A stretch of 32,760 bases of DNA from Shewanella sp. (lineage in GTDB: Bacteria; Pseudomonadota; Gammaproteobacteria; Enterobacterales; Shewanellaceae), in assembly GCF_013214165.1 (NCBI RefSeq), contig NZ_JABSSM010000050.1:1-32760 (forward strand), given 5' to 3'. The stretch's first letter is position 1, and every line of letters begins with the position of its first letter. This document shows, piece by piece, positions 15,824-23,793 of the stretch. The notes under the pieces are model-generated. The model had not been told where the DNA came from. It worked only from the letters and a program-made list of their open reading frames with translations, and searched no databases. A program made the position numbers and the translations under genes.

Positions 15824-16822
15824 TTAGTCGAGTTTGACCAACATCTTACCGCGGTTCTTACCTTCGAATAAGCCGATGAAGGCGGCGGGTGCCTGCTCGA
15901 GTCCTTGGTAGATTGTCTGTTCGGCCTTGACTGCCCCCGTCGCTAACCATTGACCCATCTGTTTGGCAAACTCAGGATAATGATCCCAGTGTTCGAACAC
16001 GATGAAGCCTTCAATTTTGAGCTTCTTGATGATGATCATGGCCAGGTTATTCGGACCTGGAGTCGGGGTGATATCATTGTATTGAGAGATCATGCCGCAC
16101 ACGGCGATTCTGCCGTGATCATTCATGTTGTTCAGTGCGGCGGTGAGATGCTCACCACCGACATTTTCAAAATAGACATCTATGCCTTGAGGGGCGGCCT
16201 GCTTCAGTGCAGCGCTAAGATCCTTTGTCGTCTGGTAATTAATCACAGCATCGACGCCTAACTCGCGCAGATGAGCGGCCTTCTCGTCGCTACCAACGGA
16301 AGCGACCACCTTGGCCCCCATTAATTTACCGAGCTGGCACACCACGCTGCCTACTGCACCGGCTGCGCCAGAAATAAATAGCGTATCTCCCGGTTTTAAG
16401 GCGGCAATTTTGGTCAAACCAGTCCATGCGGTCATGCCGGGCATACCCAAGACACCGAGGAAGTGAGACTCGCTCATTGGTGTATTTGGCAGCCGAGTAT
16501 GATCGCTGCCATCGGTGACATAGTGACTACGCCAACCGTGCATGGCACTGACTCTAGTACCGATAGGAAACTCGGGATTATTGGACTCAATCACCTCGCC
16601 TATCGAGCCGCCTTCCAGTACCTGGCCTATCTGAAATGGTGCAATATAGCTCTCTCTATCGATCATACGACCACGCATGTATGGGTCTACCGACATCCAT
16701 AGGTTTTTAACCAGAAACTCACCATTGATGATGGCCGGCAATTCCACCGATGTCTGTTTGAAATTATCTGCTGTAGGCATCCCCTCGGGGCGAGAGTCTA
16801 ATAGGATCTGGTTGGCATTCAT
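15824..16822 (-). CDS. curA: NADPH-dependent oxidoreductase, CurA-like (zinc-independent MDR family)
   Basis: 332 residues. The N-terminal GroES-like domain has the family segment VKNLWMSVDPYMRGRM. The Rossmann domain has the dinucleotide-binding SGAAGAVGSVVCQLGKLMGAKVV and YFENVGG. These are the marks of the leukotriene B4 dehydrogenase/CurA branch that reduces activated carbon-carbon double bonds with NADPH. No zinc ligands are present, as expected for this branch. It is divergent from an OhrR/MarR regulator across 241 bases that contain a CGCGCAA palindrome, so control by that regulator is likely. The physiological substrate is unknown: curcumin-type enones in E. coli, reactive enals in general. 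Confidence 0.92.
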   Translation of the reverse strand: MNANQILLDSRPEGMPTADNFKQTSVELPAIINGEFLVKNLWMSVDPYMRGRMIDRESYIAPFQIGQVLEGGSIGEVIESNNPEFPIGTRVSAMHGWRSHYVTDGSDHTRLPNTPMSESHFLGVLGMPGMTAWTGLTKIAALKPGDTLFISGAAGAVGSVVCQLGKLMGAKVVASVGSDEKAAHLRELGVDAVINYQTTKDLSAALKQAAPQGIDVYFENVGGEHLTAALNNMNDHGRIAVCGMISQYNDITPTPGPNNLAMIIIKKLKIEGFIVFEHWDHYPEFAKQMGQWLATGAVKAEQTIYQGLEQAPAAFIGLFEGKNRGKMLVKLD

Positions 16823-16882
16823 AAAACCTCTTTGCTTTGCGCGCTAATTAATTATGGTAAACTCTACAGCTAAACTTTTTAT

Positions 16883-16901
16883 CGCGCAACTAGTTTGCGC
16901 G
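16883..16901. promoter_or_regulatory. Candidate OhrR/MarR operator between curA and the marR gene
   Basis: CGCGCAA-CTAGT-TTGCGCG is a 19-base palindrome with seven-base perfect arms. A further half site TTGCGCGC lies at 16837-16844, 15 bases before the curA start. Size and position suit a MarR-family dimer controlling curA and possibly itself. Confidence 0.55.
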
Positions 16902-16943
16902 CAACTTAAATGACGTAGAGTATGACTGTAGCGTCATTGAAGT

Positions 16944-17032
16944 ATTGAGTGTAGACGCGGGGATAATACCCGCCAACTGTCTTGTAAAATTGAGTGTAGA
17001 CCAAGGTATAATGGCTGCAGCGATCTTGTAAA
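16944..17032 (+). repeat. Tandem 45/44-bp repeat in the marR promoter region
   Basis: Two adjacent copies (16944-16988 and 16989-17032) each begin ATTGAGTGTAGAC and end CTTGTAAA. Each has a promoter-like centre, GATAAT at 16962-16967 and TATAAT at 17007-17012. TTGTAA at 16982-16987 gives a possible -35 for the second at 19-base spacing. It looks like a duplicated promoter segment. Confidence 0.7.
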
Positions 17033-17063
17033 CTTAACTTAAGTAACGCCTAAGGTATGAATA

Positions 17064-17534
17064 GTGACCGATAATCTTCATTCAAAAATGAGTCCAAGCG
17101 ATCAACAAGCAAGCAGTTGCCTGTCGGACAACGTCTGTTTTGCCCTGTATACCGCAGGTAATGCCCTGGTGCGTGCCTATCGTCCCTTGTTGGATGAATG
17201 TGGTTTAACCTATCCACAGTACTTGGTGATGCAGGCACTCTGGTTAAATGATGGTGTCAGTCTGACTCAAGTGTCTCAGGCGACGCGCCTGGATTTAGGC
17301 AGCTTGACTCCCATAGTCAAGCGGTTAGAAGCCAAAGACTTGTTGAATCGTGGCATCGATGCCGAAGATGAGCGCAAGAAGATTATCAGAATCACTCCTG
17401 AGGGGCTGGCGTTGAAACAAGAGGCATTAGCACTCAAGCAAGTCTTGCTCGATAGAGTCAGCCTCTGTGAGTCTGAAATAGAGTCTCTGAGGAAGATGTG
17501 CATGACCTTGACCCAAGACTTAAATAGCAAATAA
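17064..17534 (+). CDS. OhrR-like MarR-family transcriptional regulator
   Basis: 156 residues from the GTG at 17064 (AAGG eight bases upstream); an ATG at 17088 is the alternative. The winged-helix domain has the MarR pattern LTYPQYLVMQALW, LTQVSQATRLDLGSLTPIVKRLEAKDLLNR and DERKKIIRITPEG. The segment VCFALYTAGNALVRAYRPLLDECGL contains C25, at the place of the peroxide-sensing cysteine of OhrR. It is therefore probably a redox-sensing repressor that responds to organic hydroperoxides or electrophiles. It is divergent from curA, a reductase for reactive enones, which fits an electrophile response. No ohr gene is in the window. Confidence 0.85.
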   Translation: MTDNLHSKMSPSDQQASSCLSDNVCFALYTAGNALVRAYRPLLDECGLTYPQYLVMQALWLNDGVSLTQVSQATRLDLGSLTPIVKRLEAKDLLNRGIDAEDERKKIIRITPEGLALKQEALALKQVLLDRVSLCESEIESLRKMCMTLTQDLNSK

Positions 17535-17649
17535 TGAGATAGAGTCCGCATGTTTATGCTTTTCTGTTCATTATTTGTCATTTAATCTATTTTACGGCAT
17601 GTTTCCTGCTTAATAGCTACATATCTCTTTTTATGTCGGTATTTTGACA

Positions 17650-18396
17650 ATGAATCCAATCACTAATCTTGCCAGTCAAATTAACGCTGGGACTATCGCC
17701 GGAGCTAACTCCAATTCTGCCGGGGCCAAGAATACTAACTTGGTCGACAGCTATGGTGTTAACAGTCATCAGACTGAAGCGGGCTCGAGCAGTGATAAGG
17801 TTAGCCTGAGTCAATCGAAAGAGGCCACGACCGGTCTCAACAGGGATGGGGTTAAAGATGAGTCGGTGTCACTGTCTCCTCGCGCGGCCCGTGCACAGAA
17901 AATCGAATCCATGGCGAAAGATTTCTTTTCAAAGGGGGACTTCTCAGTTGCCGACCTGCCAAAACTTATCCAACGCCTGCATCAAGATGGGATCTTGTCA
18001 GATACCCAGCTGAACCGTCTGTCGGAAGGGGGCTTCGACTTACCTGAGGTTCAAGGCCAACCCGAAGATTTAATGGCATTTATTCAAGATAAGCGTGAAG
18101 AGTTAACCGCCAGTGGCGACACCCAAGGCATGAATGGTGTCTTGGTTAGCCTGCTCGATGATGCCCAGAGCGTGCTTAATCAGATGGATAATGCTCAGAG
18201 TAAAGAGGTGGGCCAGCAAGCGACCCGGGTATCGGCACAATTGAATATTTATCTTAAGAGTGATACCCAGATGTCATCGAGCGATCGTGAGCAGTGGCAG
18301 GGGCTTAAATCTGTGATGCAGCTTGCTTCCTCTATGGGGGAAAACCAACAAGCGGTTGGCATGGTAAATAGTTACTTGAGTCTCGGCAGATTTTAG
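17650..18396 (+). CDS. Hypothetical protein, Ser/Asn-rich N-terminus and helical C-terminus
   Basis: 248 residues from the ATG at 17650; a TTG two codons upstream is also open. Not recognised. Residues 1-75 are low complexity (Asn, Ser, Ala, Gly, Thr) and probably disordered. From about 78 it is mostly helical: AQKIESMAKDFFSKGDFSV, DLPKLIQRLHQDGILSDTQ and a Gln/Ser-rich end. Two copies of an S-V/K-V-S-L-S motif (SSDKVSLSQ and DESVSLSPRA) resemble segments seen in FlgM and other flagellum-linked proteins. That is a weak likeness. There is no signal peptide and no cysteine. Own transcription unit between the marR gene and nrdD. Confidence 0.65.
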   Translation: MNPITNLASQINAGTIAGANSNSAGAKNTNLVDSYGVNSHQTEAGSSSDKVSLSQSKEATTGLNRDGVKDESVSLSPRAARAQKIESMAKDFFSKGDFSVADLPKLIQRLHQDGILSDTQLNRLSEGGFDLPEVQGQPEDLMAFIQDKREELTASGDTQGMNGVLVSLLDDAQSVLNQMDNAQSKEVGQQATRVSAQLNIYLKSDTQMSSSDREQWQGLKSVMQLASSMGENQQAVGMVNSYLSLGRF

Positions 18397-18578
18397 TCCT
18401 CTTATAGGTAAGTTTTGCCAGTTTTATCCGTTTTTTCGACTACTCTTGTATCGATTTTCTCATTTGTCCTATCTGCTGGTCCATCTAGCTTGCTTAATTC
18501 CTAAGGTCAAGGTCACTCTTATCAATAAGTGGTCTTGTTGGCAGGAATAATTTCTCGTTAAAACCTATCCCAAAAATC

Positions 18579-18592
18579 ATGATCTCGATCAA
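18579..18592 (+). promoter_or_regulatory. FNR (EtrA)-type binding site upstream of nrdD
   Basis: ATGAT-CTCG-ATCAA matches TTGAT-N4-ATCAA at nine of ten positions. Its centre is 116 bases before the nrdD ATG. A site 41.5 bases before the transcription start would place the start near 18627. Anaerobic activation of class III ribonucleotide reductase by FNR is established in E. coli. Confidence 0.65.
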
Positions 18593-18620
18593 TGTTCTTT
18601 GTATGGCTTTGTAGCCTAAT

Positions 18621-18667
18621 GCACACCATATTGTGTTTCATAGTTATTTTAACACTACATATGGTGT
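18621..18667 (+). promoter_or_regulatory. Tandem NrdR boxes upstream of nrdD
   Basis: Box 1 at 18621-18636 (GCACACCATATTGTGT) and box 2 at 18652-18667 (ACACTACATATGGTGT) match ACACWATATATWGTGT at 13 and 14 of 16 positions. They start 31 bp apart, about three helical turns, the usual spacing of paired NrdR boxes. NrdR is the ATP/dATP-sensing repressor of ribonucleotide reductase genes; its gene is not in the window. Confidence 0.8.
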
Positions 18668-18701
18668 TAAAAGTCGACGTCACTTGAGGGGAGATTGAAC
18701 A

Positions 18702-20819
18702 ATGCCAGTGGTTATTAAGCGGGATGGTTACCGCACGCCTTTTGACGAAACAAGGATCAGAGACGCTGTAGTGGCTGCTGCGAATTCGGCAGGTATTGAA
18801 GATAAGAGTTATGCCGTGAGTGTTGCGGCCTCTGTCGCTAAATGCGTGGCAGCGCATGCTGAGATAGATATTCATGAGCTACAAGACTTGGTCGAGAATC
18901 ACTTGATGGAAGGTCCTTATAAGTCCCTCGCTCGCGTCTATATCGAGTATCGTCATGATAGAGATCTGCACCGTGAAACAAGCAGTCGATTGAATCAGGA
19001 GATCCGCGGTTTAGTCGATCAGACCAATGCGGCACTGTTGAATGAAAATGCCAATAAAGACGCGAAAGTGATCCCGACTCAGCGCGACTTATTAGCCGGT
19101 ATTCTGGCTAAACATTATGCCACCCGACATATTTTACCCAAAGATGTGGTTGCCGCTCATGAGTCCGGTGAGATCCATTATCACGATCTCGATTATGCGC
19201 CTTTCTTCCCCATGTTTAACTGCATGTTGATCGATCTCTGTGGCATGTTGACTAATGGCTTCAAGATGGGCAATGCCGAGATTGAGACGCCTAAGTCTAT
19301 CTCTACGGCGACGGCCGTGACGGCGCAGATCATCGCCCAGGTAGCCAGCCATATCTATGGTGGTACCACGATTAATCGCATCGATGAAGTCTTGGCTCCC
19401 TTTGTCGCTAAGAGTTACCACAAGCAGTATCAGCTGGCGTTGGACTGGGGGATCACAGATGCGAAAGCCTTCGCTACCGCGCAGACTGAAAAAGAGTGCC
19501 ATGATGCGTTTCAGTCTCTGGAGTATGAGGTCAATACACTCCATACGGCCAATGGACAGACACCCTTTGTCACCTTTGGTTTCGGTTTAGGCACCTCGTG
19601 GGAGTCTCGTCTGATCCAGTCATCCATGATGAAGGTGCGTATTGCGGGTCTGGGTAAGAATCGTAAGACGGCGGTATTCCCTAAGCTAGTCTTTGCCATC
19701 CGCAATGGCATCAATCACAAGCTGGGTGACTGTAACTATGATATCAAGCAACTCGCGCTTAAATGCGCCACGACCCGTATGTATCCAGATATCCTCAACT
19801 ATGAGCAAGTAGTAAAAGTCACCGGCTCCTTTAAGACGCCTATGGGGTGTCGCAGCTTCCTTGGGACCTATGAAGAAGACGGTGAGCCGATCCACGAAGG
19901 TCGTAATAACTTAGGTGTGGTGAGTCTGAACCTGCCAAGAATTGCGCTGGAAGCCAAGGGTGATGAAGCGCAATTTTATCGTATCTTAGCGCTGCGTCTG
20001 ACCATTGCCCGTAAGGCTCTGGATACCAGAATTGAGCGTTTAGAAGGCGTGAAAGCGCGCGTGGCGCCGATCCTGTATATGGAAGGGGCTTGTGGAGTAA
20101 GACTTAACGCCGATGATGATATCTCAAGTATCTTCAAAAATGGTCGCGCCTCCATTTCTCTGGGCTATATCGGATTACATGAGACCGTCAATGCTCTCTA
20201 CGGCACGGATAAGCATGTTTATGATTGCGAAACCTTGCGTCAAAAAGCCATCGAAGTCATCGAGTATATGAAAGTGGCGACCGATGAGTGGGCAGAGGAG
20301 ACTGGCTATGGCTTCAGTCTCTACAGCACACCGAGTGAAAACCTCTGCAGCCGTTTCTGTAAGCTCGACACTCAGGTCTTTGGCGTGGTCGAAGGGGTGA
20401 CGAAGAAAGGCTATTACACCAATAGCTTCCATCTTGATGTCGAGAAACAAGTGAATCCATATGATAAGTTGGATTTTGAGCAGCCATATCCCGCATTAAC
20501 CAATGGCGGTTTCATCTGCTACGGCGAGTACCCGAATATGCAGAACAATATCGAGGCATTGGAAGATGTGTGGGATTACAGCTATAGCCGAGTGCCCTAT
20601 TACGGCACCAATACGCCCATAGATGAGTGTTATGACTGTGGTTTTACCGGCGAGTTTGAATGTACCAGCAAGGGGTTCACCTGCCCTAAGTGTGGCAATC
20701 ATGAACCGAGTCGGGTCTCTGTCACCCGTAGAGTCTGTGGTTACTTAGGCAGTCCCGATGCGAGGCCCTTTAACTTTGGCAAGCAAGAAGAAGTGAAGCG
20801 CCGGGTTAAGCACCTTTAA
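18702..20819 (+). CDS. nrdD: Anaerobic ribonucleoside-triphosphate reductase, large subunit
   Basis: 705 residues, close to the 712 of E. coli NrdD. The N-terminal ATP-cone (about 1-90, starting VVIKRDGYRTPFDETRI) is the allosteric activity site. The central glycyl-radical barrel follows. At the C-terminus a zinc site is formed by C643, C646, C661 and C664 (CYDC, CPKC). The glycyl radical residue is G680 in RVCGYLG. The enzyme reduces ribonucleoside triphosphates to deoxyribonucleotides without oxygen, after activation by NrdG. Upstream are an FNR-type site and two NrdR boxes. nrdG follows after 92 bases that contain two hairpins. Confidence 0.97.
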   Translation: MPVVIKRDGYRTPFDETRIRDAVVAAANSAGIEDKSYAVSVAASVAKCVAAHAEIDIHELQDLVENHLMEGPYKSLARVYIEYRHDRDLHRETSSRLNQEIRGLVDQTNAALLNENANKDAKVIPTQRDLLAGILAKHYATRHILPKDVVAAHESGEIHYHDLDYAPFFPMFNCMLIDLCGMLTNGFKMGNAEIETPKSISTATAVTAQIIAQVASHIYGGTTINRIDEVLAPFVAKSYHKQYQLALDWGITDAKAFATAQTEKECHDAFQSLEYEVNTLHTANGQTPFVTFGFGLGTSWESRLIQSSMMKVRIAGLGKNRKTAVFPKLVFAIRNGINHKLGDCNYDIKQLALKCATTRMYPDILNYEQVVKVTGSFKTPMGCRSFLGTYEEDGEPIHEGRNNLGVVSLNLPRIALEAKGDEAQFYRILALRLTIARKALDTRIERLEGVKARVAPILYMEGACGVRLNADDDISSIFKNGRASISLGYIGLHETVNALYGTDKHVYDCETLRQKAIEVIEYMKVATDEWAEETGYGFSLYSTPSENLCSRFCKLDTQVFGVVEGVTKKGYYTNSFHLDVEKQVNPYDKLDFEQPYPALTNGGFICYGEYPNMQNNIEALEDVWDYSYSRVPYYGTNTPIDECYDCGFTGEFECTSKGFTCPKCGNHEPSRVSVTRRVCGYLGSPDARPFNFGKQEEVKRRVKHL

Positions 20820-20840
20820 TAAATAAGCTGCACTTATTTA
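20820..20840 (+). repeat. Hairpin directly after nrdD
   Basis: TAAATAAG-CTGCA-CTTATTTA, eight-base perfect arms, beginning at the base after the nrdD stop codon. AT-rich, with no T-run after it. It may protect the nrdD message end or separate nrdD and nrdG expression. Confidence 0.5.
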
Positions 20841-20853
20841 TACAGCAGAAACC

Positions 20854-20880
20854 AAGGCGTTACTGAGTCAGTAACGCCTT
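20854..20880 (+). terminator. Strong hairpin between nrdD and nrdG
   Basis: AAGGCGTTACTGA, one G, then its exact reverse complement TCAGTAACGCCTT (13-base arms). It is followed by CTCTATT, only partly T-rich. It could be a partial terminator that lowers nrdG relative to nrdD, or a processing and stability hairpin. The nrdG start is 31 bases downstream. Confidence 0.6.
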
Positions 20881-20911
20881 CTCTATTGACTCGATAGGTT
20901 GGAATTACGCT

Positions 20912-21385
20912 ATGAACTACCATCAATATTTTCCTGTAGATGTGATCAATGGGCCGGGCACTAGGGCGACACTATTCGTCTCCGGCTGTGAGCATCAATG
21001 CCGTGGCTGCTATAATCAAGGCACATGGAATCCAGATCATGGTCATAGATTTGACCTACAGATGCAGCAAAGAGTCATTAATGATCTTAAAGACCGTCGA
21101 ATTAAGCGCAGAGGCTTATCGCTTTCAGGTGGCGATCCTCTCTATCCTGATAACATCGCTGAGATACTCGCCCTGGTTAAGCGAGTTAAAAATGAGTGTC
21201 CAGATAAAGATATTTGGTTGTGGACCGGATACCAGTTAGCCGAGTTATCCACTGAGCAAAAGAGGGTGCTAGATTATGTCGATGTCTTGGTGGATGGCAA
21301 GTTTGAGCAAGAGAATGCAGATGTCAGTCTGGTTTTTCGTGGTAGCCGTAATCAGGTAATTCGCAATCTGGCAGAAAAGCGATAA
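20912..21385 (+). CDS. nrdG: Anaerobic ribonucleotide reductase activating protein
   Basis: 157 residues; E. coli NrdG is 154. It is a radical SAM enzyme: CEHQCRGC gives C26, C30 and C33, the CxxxCxxC ligands for the 4Fe-4S cluster. LSGGDPLYP is the SAM-binding GGDP-type segment. It generates the glycyl radical on NrdD using SAM and an electron donor. The neighbour upstream is nrdD, its substrate. MNYHQYFPVDVINGPGTRATLFVSGC is the standard family start (quoted here in two blocks: MNYHQYFPVDVINGPGTR and ATLFVSGC). Confidence 0.96.
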   Translation: MNYHQYFPVDVINGPGTRATLFVSGCEHQCRGCYNQGTWNPDHGHRFDLQMQQRVINDLKDRRIKRRGLSLSGGDPLYPDNIAEILALVKRVKNECPDKDIWLWTGYQLAELSTEQKRVLDYVDVLVDGKFEQENADVSLVFRGSRNQVIRNLAEKR

Positions 21386-21439
21386 CTGTATTCATTCAGT
21401 TACTGTTATAATGTCGACCATAGGTTTCAACTCATTTTA

Positions 21440-21468
21440 AAAAACAGCCGCGTATTGAGGCTGTTTTT
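21440..21468 (+). terminator. Intrinsic terminator of nrdG
   Basis: AAAAACAGCC pairs exactly with GGCTGTTTTT around a nine-base loop and ends in five T, 55 bases past the nrdG stop and before yibL. Confidence 0.8.
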
Positions 21469-21499
21469 GCATTTTACAGAATATTTTTAAGGCACGAGC

Positions 21500-21856
21500 A
21501 TGAATTTAAAAGAAGAGCTTCATGGACTTAACGACAAGCTAGAACAGTTCCGTCGTAAATTAGCCGCAGCAGAAAAGCGCGGAGATAAAGGCATCATGTT
21601 GCAATTTAGACAGGAAATAAACGCAGTAAATAAGCGTATTGCCAGCGCTAAGACTCAACAGACCCGCGAGTTGAGTAAACAAGGTGGCACGGTAGTCAGC
21701 TTGAAATTTAAGCGTCCCCTGACAAAAGCAGAGCAGGCTGACATGGGTAAACTGAAGAAATCTGTCAAAGGGCTAGTCGTGGTTCATCCTATGACGGCAC
21801 TCGGTCGCGAAATGGGTATCAAGGTTGTGACAGGCTTCGCAGAAAAAGAATTTTAA
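21500..21856 (+). CDS. yibL: YibL family ribosome-associated protein
   Basis: 118 residues; E. coli YibL is 120. The C-terminal half is nearly diagnostic: RPLTKAEQADMGKLKKSVKG followed by LVVVHPMTALGREMG and TGF. The N-terminal half (about 1-60) is a charged helix, LNDKLEQFRRKLAAAEKRGD, likely coiled coil. In E. coli the protein was found with ribosomes; its function is not established. Basic and cytoplasmic. It follows the nrdG terminator and is probably transcribed alone. Confidence 0.9.
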   Translation: MNLKEELHGLNDKLEQFRRKLAAAEKRGDKGIMLQFRQEINAVNKRIASAKTQQTRELSKQGGTVVSLKFKRPLTKAEQADMGKLKKSVKGLVVVHPMTALGREMGIKVVTGFAEKEF

Positions 21857-21891
21857 CTGTCGAATTTATTCCGCTTAGACGGTTATTCTTT
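21855..21891 (+). terminator. Weak terminator-like hairpin after yibL
   Basis: AACTGTC at 21855-21861 pairs with GACGGTT at 21878-21884 (one G-T), followed by ATTCTTT. It overlaps the stop codon region of yibL. Confidence 0.35.
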
Positions 21892-22028
21892 AGTGAGCTA
21901 TATCATGTTTTTCTATCGTCGTCAGGCGTATCATTCTTCACTATGTAGGGAGAATGCTAGTATTAGGTGAATCAATAGCCGATTAAAATGCTAGGGTATT
22001 TCACTTACTGGTAAAACTAGATAATATT

Positions 22029-22064
22029 CCTCCCTTCACTGCTAGATAGAGTGGAAGGGGGGGG
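22029..22064. repeat. GC-rich hairpin ending in an eight-G run upstream of ribA
   Basis: CCCTTCACT at 22032-22040 pairs with AGTGGAAGGG at 22050-22059 with one bulged G. The right arm runs into a homopolymer of eight G (22057-22064), 90 bases before the ribA start. No FMN riboswitch motif is recognisable here. Confidence 0.5.
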
Positions 22065-22153
22065 ATAAATCCGTCGTTTTTAGGCATAGGTCATTCTCGT
22101 TGTTTTTTCTGATAATAGTCATCTCAGGGAAAGAGAGTCTTTAAGGTTATTTC

Positions 22154-22771
22154 ATGTCGATCAAGTATATCGCTTCTTCAAAACTCCCGACGCCTTGGGG
22201 CGTATTTGCTATGCACGGCTTTGAAGATACAGAGACTGGAAAAGAGCATGTTGCGCTGACATTGGGTGAACTGGATAGTAAGAGCCCGATCCTTGGACGT
22301 ATTCATTCAGAATGCTTAACGGGTGATGCTCTATTCAGTCTACGCTGTGATTGTGGCTTTCAGCTGCAGACTGCGATGCAAAATATTGCCGATGCGGGTC
22401 AAGGTTTTATCCTTTACCTTCGTCAAGAGGGGCGTGGCATAGGTCTGCTCAATAAGATCAGAGCTTATGAGCTGCAAGATCAGGGGGCCAATACCGTCGA
22501 AGCCAATGAAAAACTGGGCTTCGCCGCCGATATGCGTCAATACGATATGATCTTGCCCATGATGGAGAAGATTGGCGTCCAGAAAGTCAGGTTAATGACT
22601 AATAATCCTCGCAAAGTAAAAGCGATGAAAGAGTTAGGCATAGAGGTCGTCGAGCGTATTCCGCTACAAGTGGGTAAGAATCGTTACAATGAGTCTTACT
22701 TGAAGACCAAGTCAAGGGAACTCGGTCATCTGATGTCCGAATATCATTTTGCTGATGAAGGCAAAGAATAA
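22154..22771 (+). CDS. ribA: GTP cyclohydrolase II
   Basis: 205 residues, as in stand-alone RibA. The zinc ligands C54, C65 and C67 lie in [18 protein letters not shown]. The catalytic region [20 protein letters not shown] and the GTP-binding [11 protein letters not shown] are typical. It opens GTP to the first riboflavin-pathway intermediate, with release of formate and diphosphate. No RibB domain is fused and no other rib gene is adjacent; the orphan deaminase at 2324 is 20 kb away. Monocistronic. Confidence 0.96.
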   Translation: MSIKYIASSKLPTPWGVFAMHGFEDTETGKEHVALTLGELDSKSPILGRIHSECLTGDALFSLRCDCGFQLQTAMQNIADAGQGFILYLRQEGRGIGLLNKIRAYELQDQGANTVEANEKLGFAADMRQYDMILPMMEKIGVQKVRLMTNNPRKVKAMKELGIEVVERIPLQVGKNRYNESYLKTKSRELGHLMSEYHFADEGKE

Positions 22772-22842
22772 CGTAAGTTGTAGATTTTCCTTCATACTGC
22801 CGCTATATTCAGAGCCATACTAATAATATCTATATCTTATAT

Positions 22843-23655
22843 ATGGTTCTGAAATCAGTTCTTGTCCTCGTCACCCTGCTCGGATCTTCTTTTGCTCTTG
22901 CTGAAGAGGATTATGTTCATTACGCGTTTGCAAATTATCTCGGCAGTGGTATCTACCAAACCTCAGGTCAGAACGCCACTGTGGTTAACATACCCATCAG
23001 TGTCGAACTCTATAAGAATGATACTGAAACACTCATCCTACGCACCCCAATATCTCTGGGTTTCTTCAATTTTAAATGGAGCGATCTTTCCGACGGTGAT
23101 CTGCCCACCAGCGTAGGTACCATGACAATTACCCCAGGCATTGAGTATCGGCTTCGCACCTCTGACACGCATGAGTTTCAAACCTATGCCGATCTTGGCT
23201 ATGGTAATAATTTCACCACGGGCAACAATGTCGCTATCTATTCGGCTGGAGTCTCCAGCTTACTGGATCTTGAATTAAGGCAGTCGGCACCGGTCTGGGT
23301 TAATCGACTGTTTTTCGCTGGCTATGCCAGCTTCGATGGGACTCAGAGTGAGACCTATTCTGCACTGCAATCTGGTATCGATATAGGGACAAATATACAT
23401 TGGCGCTGGAATTGGTTAGGCGTCGATGTCGAGCCCAGGGTGTTTGCTACAGCTTATTGGTACTTCGATAAACTCAGGTTCGCCACGCCATTCGGTGAAG
23501 ATGTTTTAGTATCGAATAGTGTAGAAGTGGGCGCGACCTTAGCGTTTTCTAAGCCCATCCTTTGGGATTGGATGGGCATTGACCGCTTGGGTCTCAGTGT
23601 CCGCTCCGGTGATGGCGTCAAGGTATGGCGTTTGATCTTCGAGTTTCCTATCTAG
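22843..23655 (+). CDS. Outer-membrane beta-barrel protein, possibly a solitary autotransporter-type barrel
   Basis: 270 residues with a clear signal peptide (MVLKSVLVLVTLLGSSFALA, cleavage after residue 20). The rest is alternating aromatic and polar strands (GIEYRLRTSDTHEFQTYADL, HWRWNWLGVDVEPRVFATAY, and the last strand VKVWRLIFEFPI ending near the C-terminus). This is the usual form of a small outer-membrane barrel. It resembles proteins annotated in Vibrio and Shewanella as 'solitary outer membrane autotransporter beta-barrel domain'; that assignment is from memory. No passenger domain. Function unknown. No clear ribosome binding site before the ATG. Confidence 0.7.
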   Translation: MVLKSVLVLVTLLGSSFALAEEDYVHYAFANYLGSGIYQTSGQNATVVNIPISVELYKNDTETLILRTPISLGFFNFKWSDLSDGDLPTSVGTMTITPGIEYRLRTSDTHEFQTYADLGYGNNFTTGNNVAIYSAGVSSLLDLELRQSAPVWVNRLFFAGYASFDGTQSETYSALQSGIDIGTNIHWRWNWLGVDVEPRVFATAYWYFDKLRFATPFGEDVLVSNSVEVGATLAFSKPILWDWMGIDRLGLSVRSGDGVKVWRLIFEFPI

Positions 23656-23750
23656 GCGTTATTTCAGTACCTAGGTTTTAGTCGCAAGGTCTCAGTATCT
23701 AGCGTATCCATGAGTGATGATAGCACCTATATTCATCGAGTAAAACATTC

Positions 23751-23766
23751 ACCACGTCCGTGTGGT
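23751..23766. repeat. Small hairpin downstream of the XRE regulator gene
   Basis: ACCAC-GTCCGT-GTGGT, 28 bases past the stop of the minus-strand regulator gene. Loop sequence GTCC recalls the hairpins of the two repeat arrays. There is no T-run on the minus strand. Confidence 0.35.
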
Positions 23767-23793
23767 TTATGGGTGTTCTACGCTAGTCTTGGT

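Noticed and set aside
19134..19544. Antisense ORFs opposite nrdD, sbcD and sbcC (also 5596-6012, 6879-7280, 20175-20450)
   Set aside because: Shadow frames of well-identified genes with no family features.
21892..22153. FMN riboswitch upstream of ribA
   Set aside because: The conserved RFN segments are not recognisable; only a GC-rich hairpin is seen.
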